This document shows positions 48,933-61,535 of a stretch of 64,000 nt of DNA, piece by piece. The stretch is from Burhinus oedicnemus. Taxonomy: Eukaryota > Chordata > Aves > Charadriiformes > Burhinidae. A program made the position numbers and the translations under genes. The notes beneath the pieces are model-generated. The model saw nothing but the letters and a program-made list of their open reading frames with translations. It did no database searches and was not told the DNA's origin. Position 1 is the first letter of the stretch. Every line of letters starts with the position of its first letter. The stretch is from contig VFFE01007081.1 in assembly GCA_008921705.1 (NCBI GenBank), positions 1,665,011-1,729,010 of the forward strand, read 5' to 3'.

Positions 48933-51095
48933 CTTGGCAGAAAACAAAAGCTTTTAAATGTTAAAACTTGGACCTGTGGACAACGTTCATCTAGATTGTC
49001 TCAGCAATTTTCAAGCCAGTAAGGGTGGCAGCACCTGCAGTGGTCCCAGCTGATTAGGAAACGTTAAGAGGTGTAGAGTAAATACTACTTCAGACCTTGA
49101 TGTGTCAGAAAAAGCAAAAGCTTACAAAGAAAAAAGGTTATCTGATTAATCTGGTGAAGGCTTGATGGTCATTTAAAGATCTGCAACAGCATTTATTTGC
49201 TTGGAGTGATATTTTTAGTCTGGAACTTGAAAGATTTTGAACCTTCTCAAGGCTTACCTGTGAAGGCAGCTAACCAAAAGCTTTAAAGACAGGCAGATGA
49301 AGTAAAGAGTCTCCCAACTAGCAGACGGTCATTAGGTTGATACATATTTCCCCCTTTTTCCATCTACTGCAGAGAGCTGTTACTAAACTCCTTGGTTGCT
49401 CTTCCTGGGGCACAAACAGGCCTGCTTGTCTATGGAAAAGAAAAGGCAGCATTTGGATTGTCCCTGGATCTTGTTATCCCTATTTCTCAAAAAATACACA
49501 AAATTCTTCTGTGCTTTTCTTGGAGTTTTGGGGGTTTTTTTAATTGTTAAAAGTTGCAATTATAAGGACATTTAAATATGTTTTTGTAACTTCTTCCTAT
49601 CACAATAGTTTTGTGCATTAATCCAGTAATGCATTGTTGCAAACTAGATGTTTTTAACGTGTAGCTTATGATGAACTTTATGATATTTATATACGTAGCA
49701 AGCAGGAATCCACAGTTACGTTCCATACGCAGAATGTAACTGCATACACCTTAGGGACTTACACTTCAGAGACGTTTAAATACAAGCCTCTGGCTTGAAG
49801 CTATCTTTCTCTTGGCTGCACATAGCACCCAGTAAAAGTTTGTATCTGGCACGTCATTTTTGAGGTGTGGTAGAGTTACAGATGGTAATATGAGTTGAAG
49901 TTTTACAAATGATTATGTTAGAGACATGCATGAGTCCTTGAGTTCCTTTATTATACGTTGTGCAAGCGTTCAGTTAGCTGAGGCATACTTCGCTTTTGAA
50001 TCATAAGGAAAATGCCACTACCCGGCTTGCCTGCAAACTCGTTTGCTTAGAAGCCTCGTTGCATCAGCAAAAACAACAGTGCGTGTTTAGAGTGCTCTGT
50101 GGAGCACAATGTTTCTTTTTCTTTGTTCGGTAATTTAAATGATTGGAGCGATACTTTTAACAAGGAAGAAATAATTTCATTGTTATGGATCATTTTTCAA
50201 GTGAAGCTGAGTTTTGGAATAAAGTGATGGTGAGTAAACCCTGTGAGTGGGGAAGGAGGGATTATTTTTGTTCTGAGTTTTATTCAGCAGTTTCTGAAAA
50301 CCAAGATGGAAGTGATTTTGGTATTCTGACTGCAGGGCTATATGGTTTTTATTAAGTGGAAAACATAACAGATCGATTAAACAAGGGGTGAGACAGTAAC
50401 AGGCACGCTTGCTGTCGTGTTCCATGGGAAAGTGAAATGTGAATTCTCTTTTAATATCGAGATACAAATCTGATTCACAGTTAGTTCATCTGACTACTTC
50501 TGAAAGGGAAACATGTAAACTCATTAAATAGATGTATTTTGTCTAAGCAACTGCTTTTAACATAATAGTAACCTAGATTTTCAAAATCGTTTGTGGTATT
50601 GCTCTCTAGATATTTAAAGACGGGGGGGGTTAACTATAAAAAAAGGAAAAATAAAATCAAAACTTAATTTTATTTCAGATGGGTGAAAACTCTTTAAATG
50701 ACTAATTATCATTGTTCTCTTTCTGGAAACTGCATTCTCTATACTAACTGTATTCTGCATGTTCTGTAAGTAGCTATTTTCTTTTGTTTCTATTTTCTCT
50801 TTTTTTGCCATCAGAATACAAACAGTACTTCAGTCATTGAATTATCAATTTTATCCAAAGAAAGAGGGTGGGTTTTGTAAGTCCAGGTTTTGCCCATAAG
50901 AGTAAAAAGGCCAGACAAAATAACACTGCTTAAGTATAGGGAGGTAACCATATGCATAGCTGCAGGTTAGGACAGGTAACTTTATTGTGCCTTCTCTTGT
51001 TGCTGATGGTAATCGGGACGTTCATATTATCCTGATGAAAAGAAAAAAATCAACTGGAGGTTTTCTAAAGTAACTTAAGGAACACTTTTCTGAGG

Positions 51096-51345
51096 GAGAG
51101 AGGCAGCGTGATCTAGCTGGTAAAGCGTATAATCAGTGTGTCTGGCTTATCATCTCAGGCACTGCCACAGGCAGCCTTAGGTGAGTTTGACGAAGCCACT
51201 GTACAACCAATTTAGTCACACTTATTTACAAAGTGAATTGTACTTTATTCATGTAGTAAGGTACTCCCCCCAAAAAAATCTTTCTGTTTCCATATTTTTA
51301 AAATAACAGTAATTTTTGTCTCCTTCACAGGGTTGCTATGATTCT
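51096..51345 (+). mobile_element. MIR-type (tRNA-core) SINE
   Basis: The head GAGGCAGCGTGATCTAGCTG, with GGTAAAGCG directly following, is a decayed tRNA-like A-box region. TCTCAGGCACTGCCAC and a core-like part come next. The end TCTCCTTCACAGGGTTGCTA (51319-51338) matches the MIR 3' block 'CTCACAGGGTTGTTGTGAGG'. The order and spacing agree with a complete MIR of about 250 bp. The middle is poorly preserved. Confidence 0.55.
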
Positions 51346-51991
51346 TACTTCACTGCTGTGTTTAGTCTTTGACACGGTTTCAGCTATCTCTAGGTGTTTC
51401 CTCCATAGGCAGCACTGCAGCTGGGACAGAGTAATTAATATAAAACATGTTCAAATTTGCGAGGACTTATTTGTATTTCCCCTTTTTTAAAAAAGGCAGC
51501 TAATGTAACCATTTGGCTGTCCAACTGCTGAAAACACAGGAATACATAAACGACCTGCATTTTAGAGATGTAGGAGTTATGCTCATCTTCTTCCATATAA
51601 TTTATTTCAAGTTTGCAAGCTATGAAGTTCTTCGTTTTGCTGTCTTGTATATACGATTTGTACAAATGTTACTAGCTTGTGACAGCAGGTTTGCAAGTAG
51701 AAATGTTTGTTCTGTTGAACCTTTAGGCCGTGATCCTGCAATCTGGTTGTAATCCAAGAGTGTTGTGGGTAAAGACAAGCTCTGTGGTTGTCTGAACATA
51801 TATATTGCGTGCGTTCCCATGCGCGGAAGTTAACTTTACAATTTAGTTATTTCAGGTGAGCTTCTGTCCAGTGATGGCTGTAAGAATGTTTCTCCTTCAT
51901 GATTTGCTAACTGGTTTAAATATTTCCTAAAATTAAAACTGAGAGCAACTCGATTTGTTCTTTCTTTTTTTTTGTAGTGACTGAGGGGTTT

Positions 51992-52668
51992 TTACTGCCT
52001 TTCTCCCAGAACAGTTGCATTTCCGTCTCCACCTGACTGCAGTCTCTTTTCGGGTGAGCTCTCTGTTGAGAGCAGGGCCCTGCCCTCCGAGCTGACCTTT
52101 ATAAACACTTCATGAAGATGCAATGAAAACTTTTGTCTATGGGATTTCCCACCTCTTGAAATCAAATAAGCATCCATGTTTCCTAATGTTTTCCTGTCAG
52201 AGAGCGTTGCTTGTAGGACAGTGCAGTCTTCCTCATTTTTTTTTTGCACTTGAACACAGCTTAATAACTTAAAATGTCCAAAGGAGCAAAACTTATGTTT
52301 GAAAAATGGGGCTATGGTTGAGCAAACACTGTACTTTTCAGGAAGGATTTTAAAGGAAAGGTGCCTGGAAATATTTGCTATAATTTCACAATAAAACAGC
52401 AACTGCATTGCATTCCTGTGGAAGAAGCCAGCTGATTGCCACGAAGAAGATATGCCAATGTCTGCATTGTTAGTGTGGTTTGCAGTAACACTGCTGTGCT
52501 GAGCTGAGGTCTGCAGGGGATTCTCCCGTCGCTCTGCAGAGTATCTCCGTGCTGGAAGCTGGCGAGCTGGTTCCCCATGGGCCCTGACGATGGGGTTATC
52601 TAGCCAGCTTGGTGAGAGTGAGTCAGGGTAGCTGGTCCGTATTGGATCATTGGACTGAGCAACGTCCC
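51992..52668 (-). CDS. Candidate coding exon C of an unidentified membrane protein
   Basis: A near-ideal acceptor (TTTTCTTCTTTTTCTCTTTGACAG) ends at 52669 on the minus strand. The frame after it is open for about 225 codons to a stop at 51992, the longest non-transposon frame in the window. The first 75 residues are polar and rich in Ser, Pro, Asn and Arg (for example SYPDSLSPSWLDNPIVR). That part is more GC-rich than the flanks. The later part looks less constrained, and the true exon could end earlier at a donor such as AAAG|GTCAGC near 52098. Entry phase 1 fits the exit phase of the candidate exon at 55073-54986. I recognise no family, and chance is a real alternative. Confidence 0.2.
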
Positions 52669-54985
52669 CTGTCAAAGAGAAAAAGAAGAAAACACTTTGA
52701 GGCATGTCAATGCTTCAAAGACAGTAGTGGACCCGTTCTCCTGATCACAGGCATTTTGCTCACCTCAGTTCCAGTTTTGAGTGTTCGTAAAGAAATATAT
52801 GATAACCAGAATATGGCTAACGATGTTGGGATAGAAAGTATAACAGTGGTAGAAAAGTGTTTAATCCTATAGTCATCTTACATTGAAAACTGGAGAGTGG
52901 GAGGGCGGTCCTTAGAGCAAAATGGCTGTTTGATGCAGGGCAACCAAATCCTGTGGAAAGATTGGGGTTTTTTTTTCCTTGGTTCCTGTTAGATGCTGAT
53001 TTGCCACCTCTTTTTGTATCTATGGGTCAGGTTTGAACTGTGACTGTCAACACGGGCTGATGAAAATAGAAGGTCTCTTGACTTCTCTTCGTGGCTGCCA
53101 GCATCTTGAGCCTGGGCATCACTCTCGCAGGCTCAGGATTGCTCTGCCATCCTTATCATCTGCTGGATCATTGCATTTGGGGTGCAGCTAGTCACCAAAA
53201 AGATGTCTTAGTGAAGGGGGTTTTCTTCATATAAATTCAGAACTGCTGTGGTGTGCCAGTTGGTGTCAATACAGTGTTTGAAACAGGCTGAGAGAAGGAG
53301 AGTATGACAGAAGAACTGTTAGTTGCCAAGTCACAGGTTCATGGGGTCTGTCTAACCATAGGCATGGGATGTGCCAGTGTTTGCTATTGGCAAGTGCAGT
53401 GTCGCTCTGCTAAGATTTTTGGGATGTAGTTCAGAAACCTAGCTCTGCAAAACTGTAAGTTAACTCTGTGTGTTGCCAGCTTCGCCATACAATGGAAAGA
53501 GCAATCACACATTCCTTTCATTAAAGTGCTTAAAGTAAAAAGATAAGCTAAAAAGTGCTTTAGCGAAAACATAAATAAAAGAACTAGTAGGTTTAAAACA
53601 TGAACTCGTGGTTTAAAAAGAAGCAACCCTTCTTCTGAACTCAACCCTTCTTTTGCAGTCTCAGCTGTAGAGGGGGGAAAGCCTGATCTGTAAGCTCGGC
53701 CACAGCAAGGGAGTGGGCTGCATCTTCTCATTGTTCAAGTTCTGGAAACACTGATTGTAGCCAGCTTCCTTTGCCAAGCAGAGGTCCCACCGTTTTTGAG
53801 AGGCCTGCTCTTGTCTGCATACAGTCCACCAACATCTGAAATGCTTTACACATCCCTGACCAGGTGGAAGGTTCAAATTCAGATGCGTGAAGAAACTGCT
53901 GATCTATTTGCATGATATGCCACAGTCCCATTGCTTTTTATGTAGTTAGGTAGTCGATAGCAAAAAATAGTGAAATATATTTTTCCATTGTAGTTGCATA
54001 TAGAATGTCTTTTTTCTCCCTTCCTCCTAATTTTCACTCCCTCCTTATTTTTACTACCTCAATTTATATTTTGTGTTTCTTTTTCACCCCATCTATGGAA
54101 TGGAAAACAGTGTATCTGTGGCACATCTGCATTTGTTTTCTGTCGAGTCATCCAAATCCTAAAAATCCAAACCTAATATTTACAGGTAATCTGCTCATCT
54201 GGAAGATGATAATTTTTCTTGAACCAGGTTGAAGACTATATGCTCCCCCAGAGAAAAGATACATATATTGATTGTTTATGCTTCGCAATAATAATATTTG
54301 TCCATGTGAGAAAGTGTGAAGTTTTTTTCTTCTGCCACACCATATGGCTCACGACTATTTACAATCCAAACAATAACAGCTGCTGCTGCATAAGAGAATC
54401 CATTCCTCTGAGCTGGAGATGCGCTGAGTAGCGAATGACAAAGTATATGTCCACAGATGTATTCCAAATATCCTAATTTACCACTCAACATCCTGTCTAT
54501 CATTCTCCTCTTGGAAACTGTCAGAGCTTTTCTCTTATATGCTTAGCTAATAGGGAGAGCTTTGACAGCTTGTTTTGGGAGTTTGGGACCAGATAGAGAA
54601 GCTGTGTCCAATGACGGCTATCCAAATGGGAGAAGGGAAGGACGTTCTGGTTGGGTGCTCAGCAAAATAAAAATGTGAATCATGCTCTTAACCCCTTTCA
54701 AAGAAAAATCAGTTCTCTTAATAAATTAGAAGTTTCTAGCTGGAAGAATAAACCAGTTAGTCTTAGACCTTTAAAATGTGGGTCACTTCATGCCTTTCTT
54801 GATATCATGCTTAAAGTTTGGAATTCCGTATTACAAAGATCCATTTTGCATTTCTCAGCTAGTGTCAGTCATTTTGGGCTCCTATCGGTAGCCTGTTTGA
54901 GCCTCTTTTTTTTTTCTGCGGTTTTCTGCTGGCCATTTTGATAAATCCTGAATTTTTGTATCAGGCATTGTGAGGGATGACTTAC

Positions 54986-55073
54986 CATTGTCAGTCATTC
55001 CTGTCAACAGCAAGAGGACAATTTCCAGACATGATACAATTGGGCCACATGCCTGGCCTTTACCTATAGCGCT
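54986..55073 (-). CDS. Candidate coding exon B (hydrophobic segment)
   Basis: This 88-bp segment has a moderate acceptor (ATGCCATTTCCAATCAG) and a strong donor (AATG|GTAAGTC at 54986/54985). Entered in phase 0, it encodes 29 residues including a hydrophobic stretch PIVSCLEIVLLLLTGM that could span a membrane. It exits in phase 1, which is what the exon at 52668 needs. The pyrimidine tract is interrupted, so the acceptor is the weak point. Confidence 0.17.
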
Positions 55074-57403
55074 CTGATTGGAAATGGCATTTAAACTGTG
55101 TCTGTGCCTGTCAGCAGGTTCTCTCATATTTGCACTGAGTTGTTCATATACCTGCTCTTTCCCAATAGATTAGACAATTGGCACATTATATTTATTATGA
55201 CTTTTCTTGCAAATATTCCAGGGAGGATGAAATGTTCTGGGGGGATATTCCCTGGGCATATTCTTCCTGTCACACAATAATCTAACAATGCTCATTAGCA
55301 AAAAAGAATTGCAGGTTTTTTGCAGTTGATGCTTTATCTGCCATGAAGCTTTTCTGGTAGGTGAAATGCACTGGATTTCATCTGACTTCAGAGTGCATTG
55401 AAAGGTGGCTATGAATAGAAGTGACCACACTTTCTAACAGCATTTACTGTTACGGTGGAGATTTCTAGTTGAAAAGCCTTAAAATTAAGCCAGATTAATT
55501 CCTTGACAGCATACAATGATTTCTATAATTTCCACTTTAATTTTTTTAAATGTATCTATAGTACTCCTGTGCCACTGGGAATTTTTCATATCAGGGCTTA
55601 CAGCTACCATAGAAACAGAAGGACTGAGGGGAACCTTCTGAGCTTTGCTGGTAGTTAGGCTGGCAGCCCCGGACCTCAGTGCTTCAACAGCCCTTTAATT
55701 TGGATGCCTTTGTGGTCATCTTAGAGAGACATGTTTTTAACTTAAATAGTTTTCTTCCCTCTGCTTCGTGTGAGCAGGTCTCCATCTCAGACTCCGCTTT
55801 ACTAAGGTCAACAGCCTCTGCTCCTCTCATCACGTACAATAGATGCTCTTTTGCCATGATTGCACTGGCTGCTTACAATTTCTGTTTCATGACTGTGCGG
55901 TGACCAGAAGGGTTTTGAAGAAGGGACCCCACAGAAATGAACAGGCACTTGTGACCACTGAGAATGACCTGTAGGGCATATCCCGTGGGCCAGTTCAGGA
56001 AATAAATAAAGGGGGGGCTCCAGGTAGATGCAGGTCAAATCCCTTTATTGTAGTGCCTGAGCAATGCTGCTTATAGTTAATGAAAAATCTCCCTTATAAA
56101 TGTAAGGGCTGTGATACGGCACCACATAGTTGTGATTCCATAATTCATGTGCTGAGTCAGCTCATTCCCATGTGAAGGAAGGAGTTACTTGAGAACATGC
56201 TTCTTGGCGTGAATTTCATCTCGCTTGCCAGAGATAAAATGGAATTACTAGAAATATTTGTATGAAAAGCCATAAGTGCAGGCTTAATCTACATCAGTGC
56301 TACGGGAAAGAGCTTCTAACGTATTCCTACCAGAAAAATGGTGATAGGTACCATCTCCTGCCCCATTTCTGCTTCTCTAGAAGAGACAAATTGCTTCAGC
56401 TTTCTTGGATCAATGCAGGTGTGCCCGGGTTAAACTTGGAACTGCATGGAGAGAAATCAATAAAAAACAACTGACAACAAAAATGGCAGATGGGAAAAAT
56501 TGCTCTGTATAAACTAAGGCTATGTTTTGTCATGGCCTTTGGCTGCCAAAGCTGTTCTGTGAGCAGTAACAATGGGTTGCATAAACAAATTTAAGGGACT
56601 GATGGAATTTGATTTCGTGCTTTGTTCTTGCTAGCTGTCTGCTATGTTAAGCAGAGAATCCATTTCAATACCCACTATGCAAAATTCTAAAAGCAGCTGT
56701 GAGTATTTACTTCTAGGGTGCTGCCTAGGGATAGCTGGGCTTGTTGGCAGCTCTGTGTTAGAACAATCAGTGTGAAGAAATCACGTAGTGAATAAAGTTG
56801 TTTTGCTGACCTGTGACATGATTTGATGCCATTAATAGCAGATGTTGAAGCCTCTGCTCCTCCTCCAGTCCTACTCTTAGTTCGTACAACACTGAGATGA
56901 GGATTTGCTATTGAAAGCTGTCTCTGCTTCCTAAGCAGGGAATCCATGAGCTTCCTCTCTAGAGGAAAGCTGCTGTATTGGATTAAGTAAGGGGACATCC
57001 ATACGGACTGTTGACTTCATAAAACCAAAAAGCATATTGTCACACTGTCCAAATGCAGAGACTGAATTTACACCCATTCCCTCCTGCTGCCCCATGGCTT
57101 TGGAAACACTGCAGAAATAATTTGCAGAGGGTCTGTGCTTTGCTATCAGCTTTGCAAGCCGGTGAAATTGAGCCTCTCCTGCACAAAGGCAGCCTTGCAT
57201 ACTAAAATTGCTTAGCTTTGGGACTTCATAGGTGTTGTCTGCATTTTGGCTTCAGACCAACAAGCTAGAATCTGAGAGAGTAATCTCTCAAATCCCATAC
57301 ACTTGCTTTAGCATAGCAAGTTTGAGCAAGAAGCTGTGTTTGGACTGCATCCCAGTGAGACAGCATGGAAAGTATGGAACCAATTAATGTCAGAAACTTG
57401 TAC

Positions 57404-57607
57404 CTTGATGTGAATCTTAGTGTCCAGAATTGCTGAAGCACACCTCTCAGAAGTCTCCTCCTGGAAGTTAGACTCATTGATTTGCCCAGAGACCTTTGCC
57501 AGGACCCAAGTGAGTGATGCGAATGCACTTATGCAATAACCTTGCAAAAGCGTGTCCATTAGCATCAGGCAAGCGCCTCCAACAGCGATTGTTCGTATGG
57601 TTTTTAC
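57404..57607 (-). CDS. Candidate coding exon A (hydrophobic segment)
   Basis: This segment is 204 bp, exactly 68 codons, phase 0 at both ends. The acceptor is CTCACCTTTTCTGACACACCAG and the donor is AAG|GTACAAGT. The protein contains a hydrophobic, Cys- and Met-containing stretch (VGGACLMLMDTLLQGYCISA) long enough for a membrane span. A polar tail with an N-glycosylation-type NES follows. It is compatible in phase with the exon at 55073. No upstream exon or start codon was identified and no protein family is recognised. Confidence 0.2.
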
Positions 57608-58271
57608 CTGGTGTGTCAGAAAAGGTGAGCAAGGGATGAGGTAAGAGGGAATCTGGGGAGGTCTTCTCTCCATCCTACTCAAAAGTAAAGAAGAAAGTCC
57701 TGCTATTTCCATCTCTTATCTGTAAGGGATCTTCTTTCCCTTGTTTCCACAGGCTGATGATATGAGGGCTCATTTTGTTGGAAAATACAAAGTAGGGATA
57801 ACAAGACAATGCAACAGCAGAATCTTACAAGAGAAGAATTTAAGTGAAAATCCTGTGTCTTCCTCCTTTCCCCTCCAGAAATGCCCCATTTCTTAGCTCT
57901 ACCAAAGAGCAGGGATGCCGGCAGCAAGGAAAGCTCAGCAACACACTGATCCTCAGGGGAGCCTCAGGCCCCACTGAACCATAGGTAAAGCATTTTGGGC
58001 CACCCCCCAGCCTGGCTGTCACTCCATATCTTGAGACTGCAAAACAGTCAATTGGTGCCCCAGGTGAGGCTCTGACAGGCTGGGAGCTGGGCACGGGCAG
58101 AAGGGTTTGCAAGGCTTCAAGCATCTGCATGATCTGCTTTAACGTGGGCTATTTTAGATTTAAAATGTGCTTGAATTATCATCCTAGACTAATTCCTGCA
58201 ACATGAATTGCACTTTATAGTGCCATTGATCCCATTATTTCTGCAACTTCATTCCTTTTGTTGTTTTATGT

Positions 58272-58318
58272 AAAAACAAACAAACAAACAAACAAACAAA
58301 ACCAAACAAAAACCAAAC
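58272..58318. repeat. (AAAC)n microsatellite
   Basis: Six clean CAAA units at 58277-58300 run into a degraded ACCAAACAAAAACC stretch. Typical tetranucleotide simple repeat. Confidence 0.9.
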
Positions 58319-60312
58319 CCCCAAATCCCCAGTTTACCATTCACCACTTTCTGCTGTCACGGGATGAACTTACTTTCCCCTATACCTTCACTAAACCAGC
58401 ACTGCAGATCCCCTGTGAAAAACCTGCAGCTGTTACAAGAATTTCTAATGTATATCTTTGAAATCCATCTTTTGCCTCTTGATTTAATAGTCTTCTAGGC
58501 CATTACTTCAAAAGGAGATGTTGCCTATTTTTTATTTCTTGGGTTCAGTAGTTAGTGATAAATGAATCTCAAGAGAGAAAATAACTGAAGATGATGAATA
58601 GAAGAAAAATGTTCATTATTAGCTCAGGCAGAAAATGAATCCCTTTTCAGAAATTCAGGAAGTTGATAATAGTGGATTTTTTTTTTATAGATGATTACCC
58701 TCATGACAAATCTATCACTTTGCCTTCTCAAACAAGTATGATATGTTTTGTCTTTTTTTTTCTCTTGACAAGGGAATTCGTGACATAATGTCACCCTGTT
58801 AGAAAATGTGTATGTTTCTGGTAATTACTAGAAAATGATGCTGTTCTTAATTTCCATATTATGCGAGGTGGTTGTGATTAAAAAGTTAGACATTGACATG
58901 CAAGAAAGTGCTGGGATAAGTCAGTTAATTTCTTCTAGCTGCAGCAGACATTCCTCTGTGAGAAGACATACTACCACTTGCATGTGCTATTTTTTTAACT
59001 GTTTAACAGTAATCCCTGTATAAAGCAGAGCTGTGATCCCACACAGATGCTGAATTTCTGTGCTGTCTTCAGTGAAGGTACCCCATCCCTCACGTAAATT
59101 TTTACCTCATTGGGAACTCTGTGAGACCTTTTATTATTGCCACAAAGCAAAAAAAAAAAAAGAAAGAGCTATCTTCTTATCAATTTCCAGGTCTATTTGT
59201 ATTATTTTCAGAGGTGCAGAAGTGAAACTTCATGTAAGCACCCATCCCCCTACAGTGATGTGTTGCATTTGAAACTCAAGCAGAGAACAAGATGTCATGC
59301 TGTCCTTCTTATCTGTAAATCAAAATACTGTCTCTGCCTTCTCAGACATACCCTGCCTTTGGACTTCGTTTAGTGTTTCTCTCCAAATTGTTCTGTTACA
59401 AAGGCAAAGCCAAGGGTGACAGAACCACTCTGTCACCACACGTACTGCTCGCTCCTCGCTGTTGGCTTAATGAGTGAAGTCACAGCTTGTACTAAATCTT
59501 GCCCAGCCCTTTATAACTCCTCCAGCCGCATTTAGCATGTCACATCTGGCCACCCTTAGGTGTGGCTGGCATCTTTATTTGAAAGATGTGATGGCATGCT
59601 TACTTAAAATGTTTGCCAAAGCAAAGGACCGAAGCAGACCCAAGGCTAAGGGTTCCCTTGGGAAATGGAAAGAGAAGGTGGCATTGTGGTCCTCGAGGGG
59701 TCCTTCTAAAAACCACTGGGAGACAACTACTCAGTAAAGAGGGGGAATGAGAAGAAGGGCTGATCCTCTTACTAGTACCCCAAAATAAGGCAAGGCTTGC
59801 ATTTATGGGTTGCTGCAACACAGGCAACCCTTAGAGCCTTCTGAACTTAGAAATGTTTTTTTCTGACTGGTCATGGTAGAGAAGTAATCCCTTAATGCAG
59901 TGAGCTTTTCCAGTATTTCAACACATTTTTCAATCTCAAAGTAGGATGGAAAGCCTAAATCCTGAGAAGCATCATAAATTCACAATTTCAAAAGAATTAA
60001 ATAATAAATGAATCACAACATTTTTTGTTCTCTGTCCCTTTCCCTTCCATTTTGCACCTTGTTTGCCAGGGTTTTTGGTCTAAAACTACTAATCCTTCAA
60101 AACAACAAAAAAATACTGCCACAGAAAATGCAAACTTTTTCCATCGGTTTTGTTGTTGGCAAATTAAAATCTTTTATAAAGACAGGATGTGTTTATTGAA
60201 AAAATTTGCAGTTGACTCAATTCTAGTCTTGAAATAGTTCCTTCAAATTCATGCAAAAATGCAGATAAAATCCTCCTTAGTAGTCTCTTCCCCGTACTAT
60301 GGTTAAGGAATC

Positions 60313-60336
60313 TGTGTCCTGTGGGCTCAGGACACA
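60313..60336. repeat. Perfect 9-bp inverted repeat
   Basis: TGTGTCCTG and CAGGACACA flank a 6-nt loop TGGGCT. The hairpin is short, and no poly-T or precursor-miRNA-like extension surrounds it. Confidence 0.85.
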
Positions 60337-61520
60337 CGGTGAAAACCTGTTACATTGACTAGAGTACAGTATAATCCACGTTGTGCAATTGCATTGATTT
60401 GTATAGCACATGGCCCAAAGTCTTCTAAATTCCCTGTCTGAAGGGAAAGAAAGAGGAAAGAAAACTTGTGTTAAGTGCCTGGATTAAATTCCAATAATCT
60501 CACGGTGTTATAATTGAATGATTGATAAAGGAATAGCACACTGTAAAATGATGTGAAAAAAATGAATACTGTTCAACAACATTCATATGCTAATAAAGGG
60601 GATTTTTTTTGCTCTGAAGTAATTACAAAATCCACCTCCTGCAAACAGCTGAATAGGCTGAAGTTGCTTCTTCCTAGCATTTCTTTGCTGTTGGTTATCT
60701 TCTAGCAATAAAGTTCATTATTTGCAGTGTAATGGTATAATGAAAAGTAAGAGAAGGAATTGTCATCAGTTCGAGAGGGTATGGGTTTGTTTCATCTTTA
60801 CAGGCTTTCTGGCAGTTTCATTTAGCTTTCAAGCATCCAGAAATCTGTATTTAAAATTTAGACTTTGGATACAGCATACAAAAATTTCAAGCAGATGTTT
60901 CTGGCCTGAGCACCAGTCAAGCAGAGTGGAGCCCTGCACCTACGCTCTGGAAGCTGACGTGTGGCGTTCCCCGCCTGTGCTCCAGTGAGACGTATGCCAC
61001 ATGGCTTTGGCTTATTGGAAAGGTTTTGTCACATGTGACTGACAGAAAAAGGGCCTTTCTGATATGATTCATGTGAAGCTGTGGAGCACAGGCAGCTTTC
61101 AGGGTAGAGGTGATGGAAACACAGGATAGTTAAGCTCTCTGCCAGAGGAAGACAGACATCTACTCCTTTGCTAGCAGTTGTAGGAGGTGGTAGTAGGGAG
61201 CAGGTGGTTCTATATAAACAGGACAGATGTGTGGTAGCTCTCTCAAAAGATTTCTCTTTCTCCTGCGAGGCCTCATTTTCAAAGTTGCCTTGCTTTCGCG
61301 CAGCTTTTGTCTGATCTCACCTCTCTCATCTAGCATCAGAGGCGTTTTGGTCCTACCAAAGGCTGCCTAAAACTTGTGCTGCCTGAAAGGAGCCCTCCTT
61401 TATCTTTCTGAAGCATCTGTTCACCATTTAATTTCAAAGCATAGCTGAAAAATATGGCTTTTGGTTTGTTTTTTTTTCTTTTTCCCCATTGCCAGTGCTT
61501 TTAAATTTCTTAATCGCTTT

Positions 61521-61535
61521 GTTGTTGTTGTTGTT
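61521..61535. repeat. (GTT)5 microsatellite
   Basis: Five perfect GTT units sit in an AT-rich context, with no gene association. Confidence 0.85.

Larger units (their letters stand above)
41261..51095. other. Unique sequence with isolated exon-like and repeat remnants
   Basis: The first 380 bases are the island shoulder, with an A16 run at 41328-41343. Beyond it lie an exon-like segment (44423-44915), an old palindromic repeat (45320-45400), an AT-rich patch near 48510-48560 and a GC-rich patch at 48660-48900 ending in a short tandem duplication. No gene is identified. The frame at 43297-43734 (-, 145 codons) resembles nothing I know. Confidence 0.45.
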
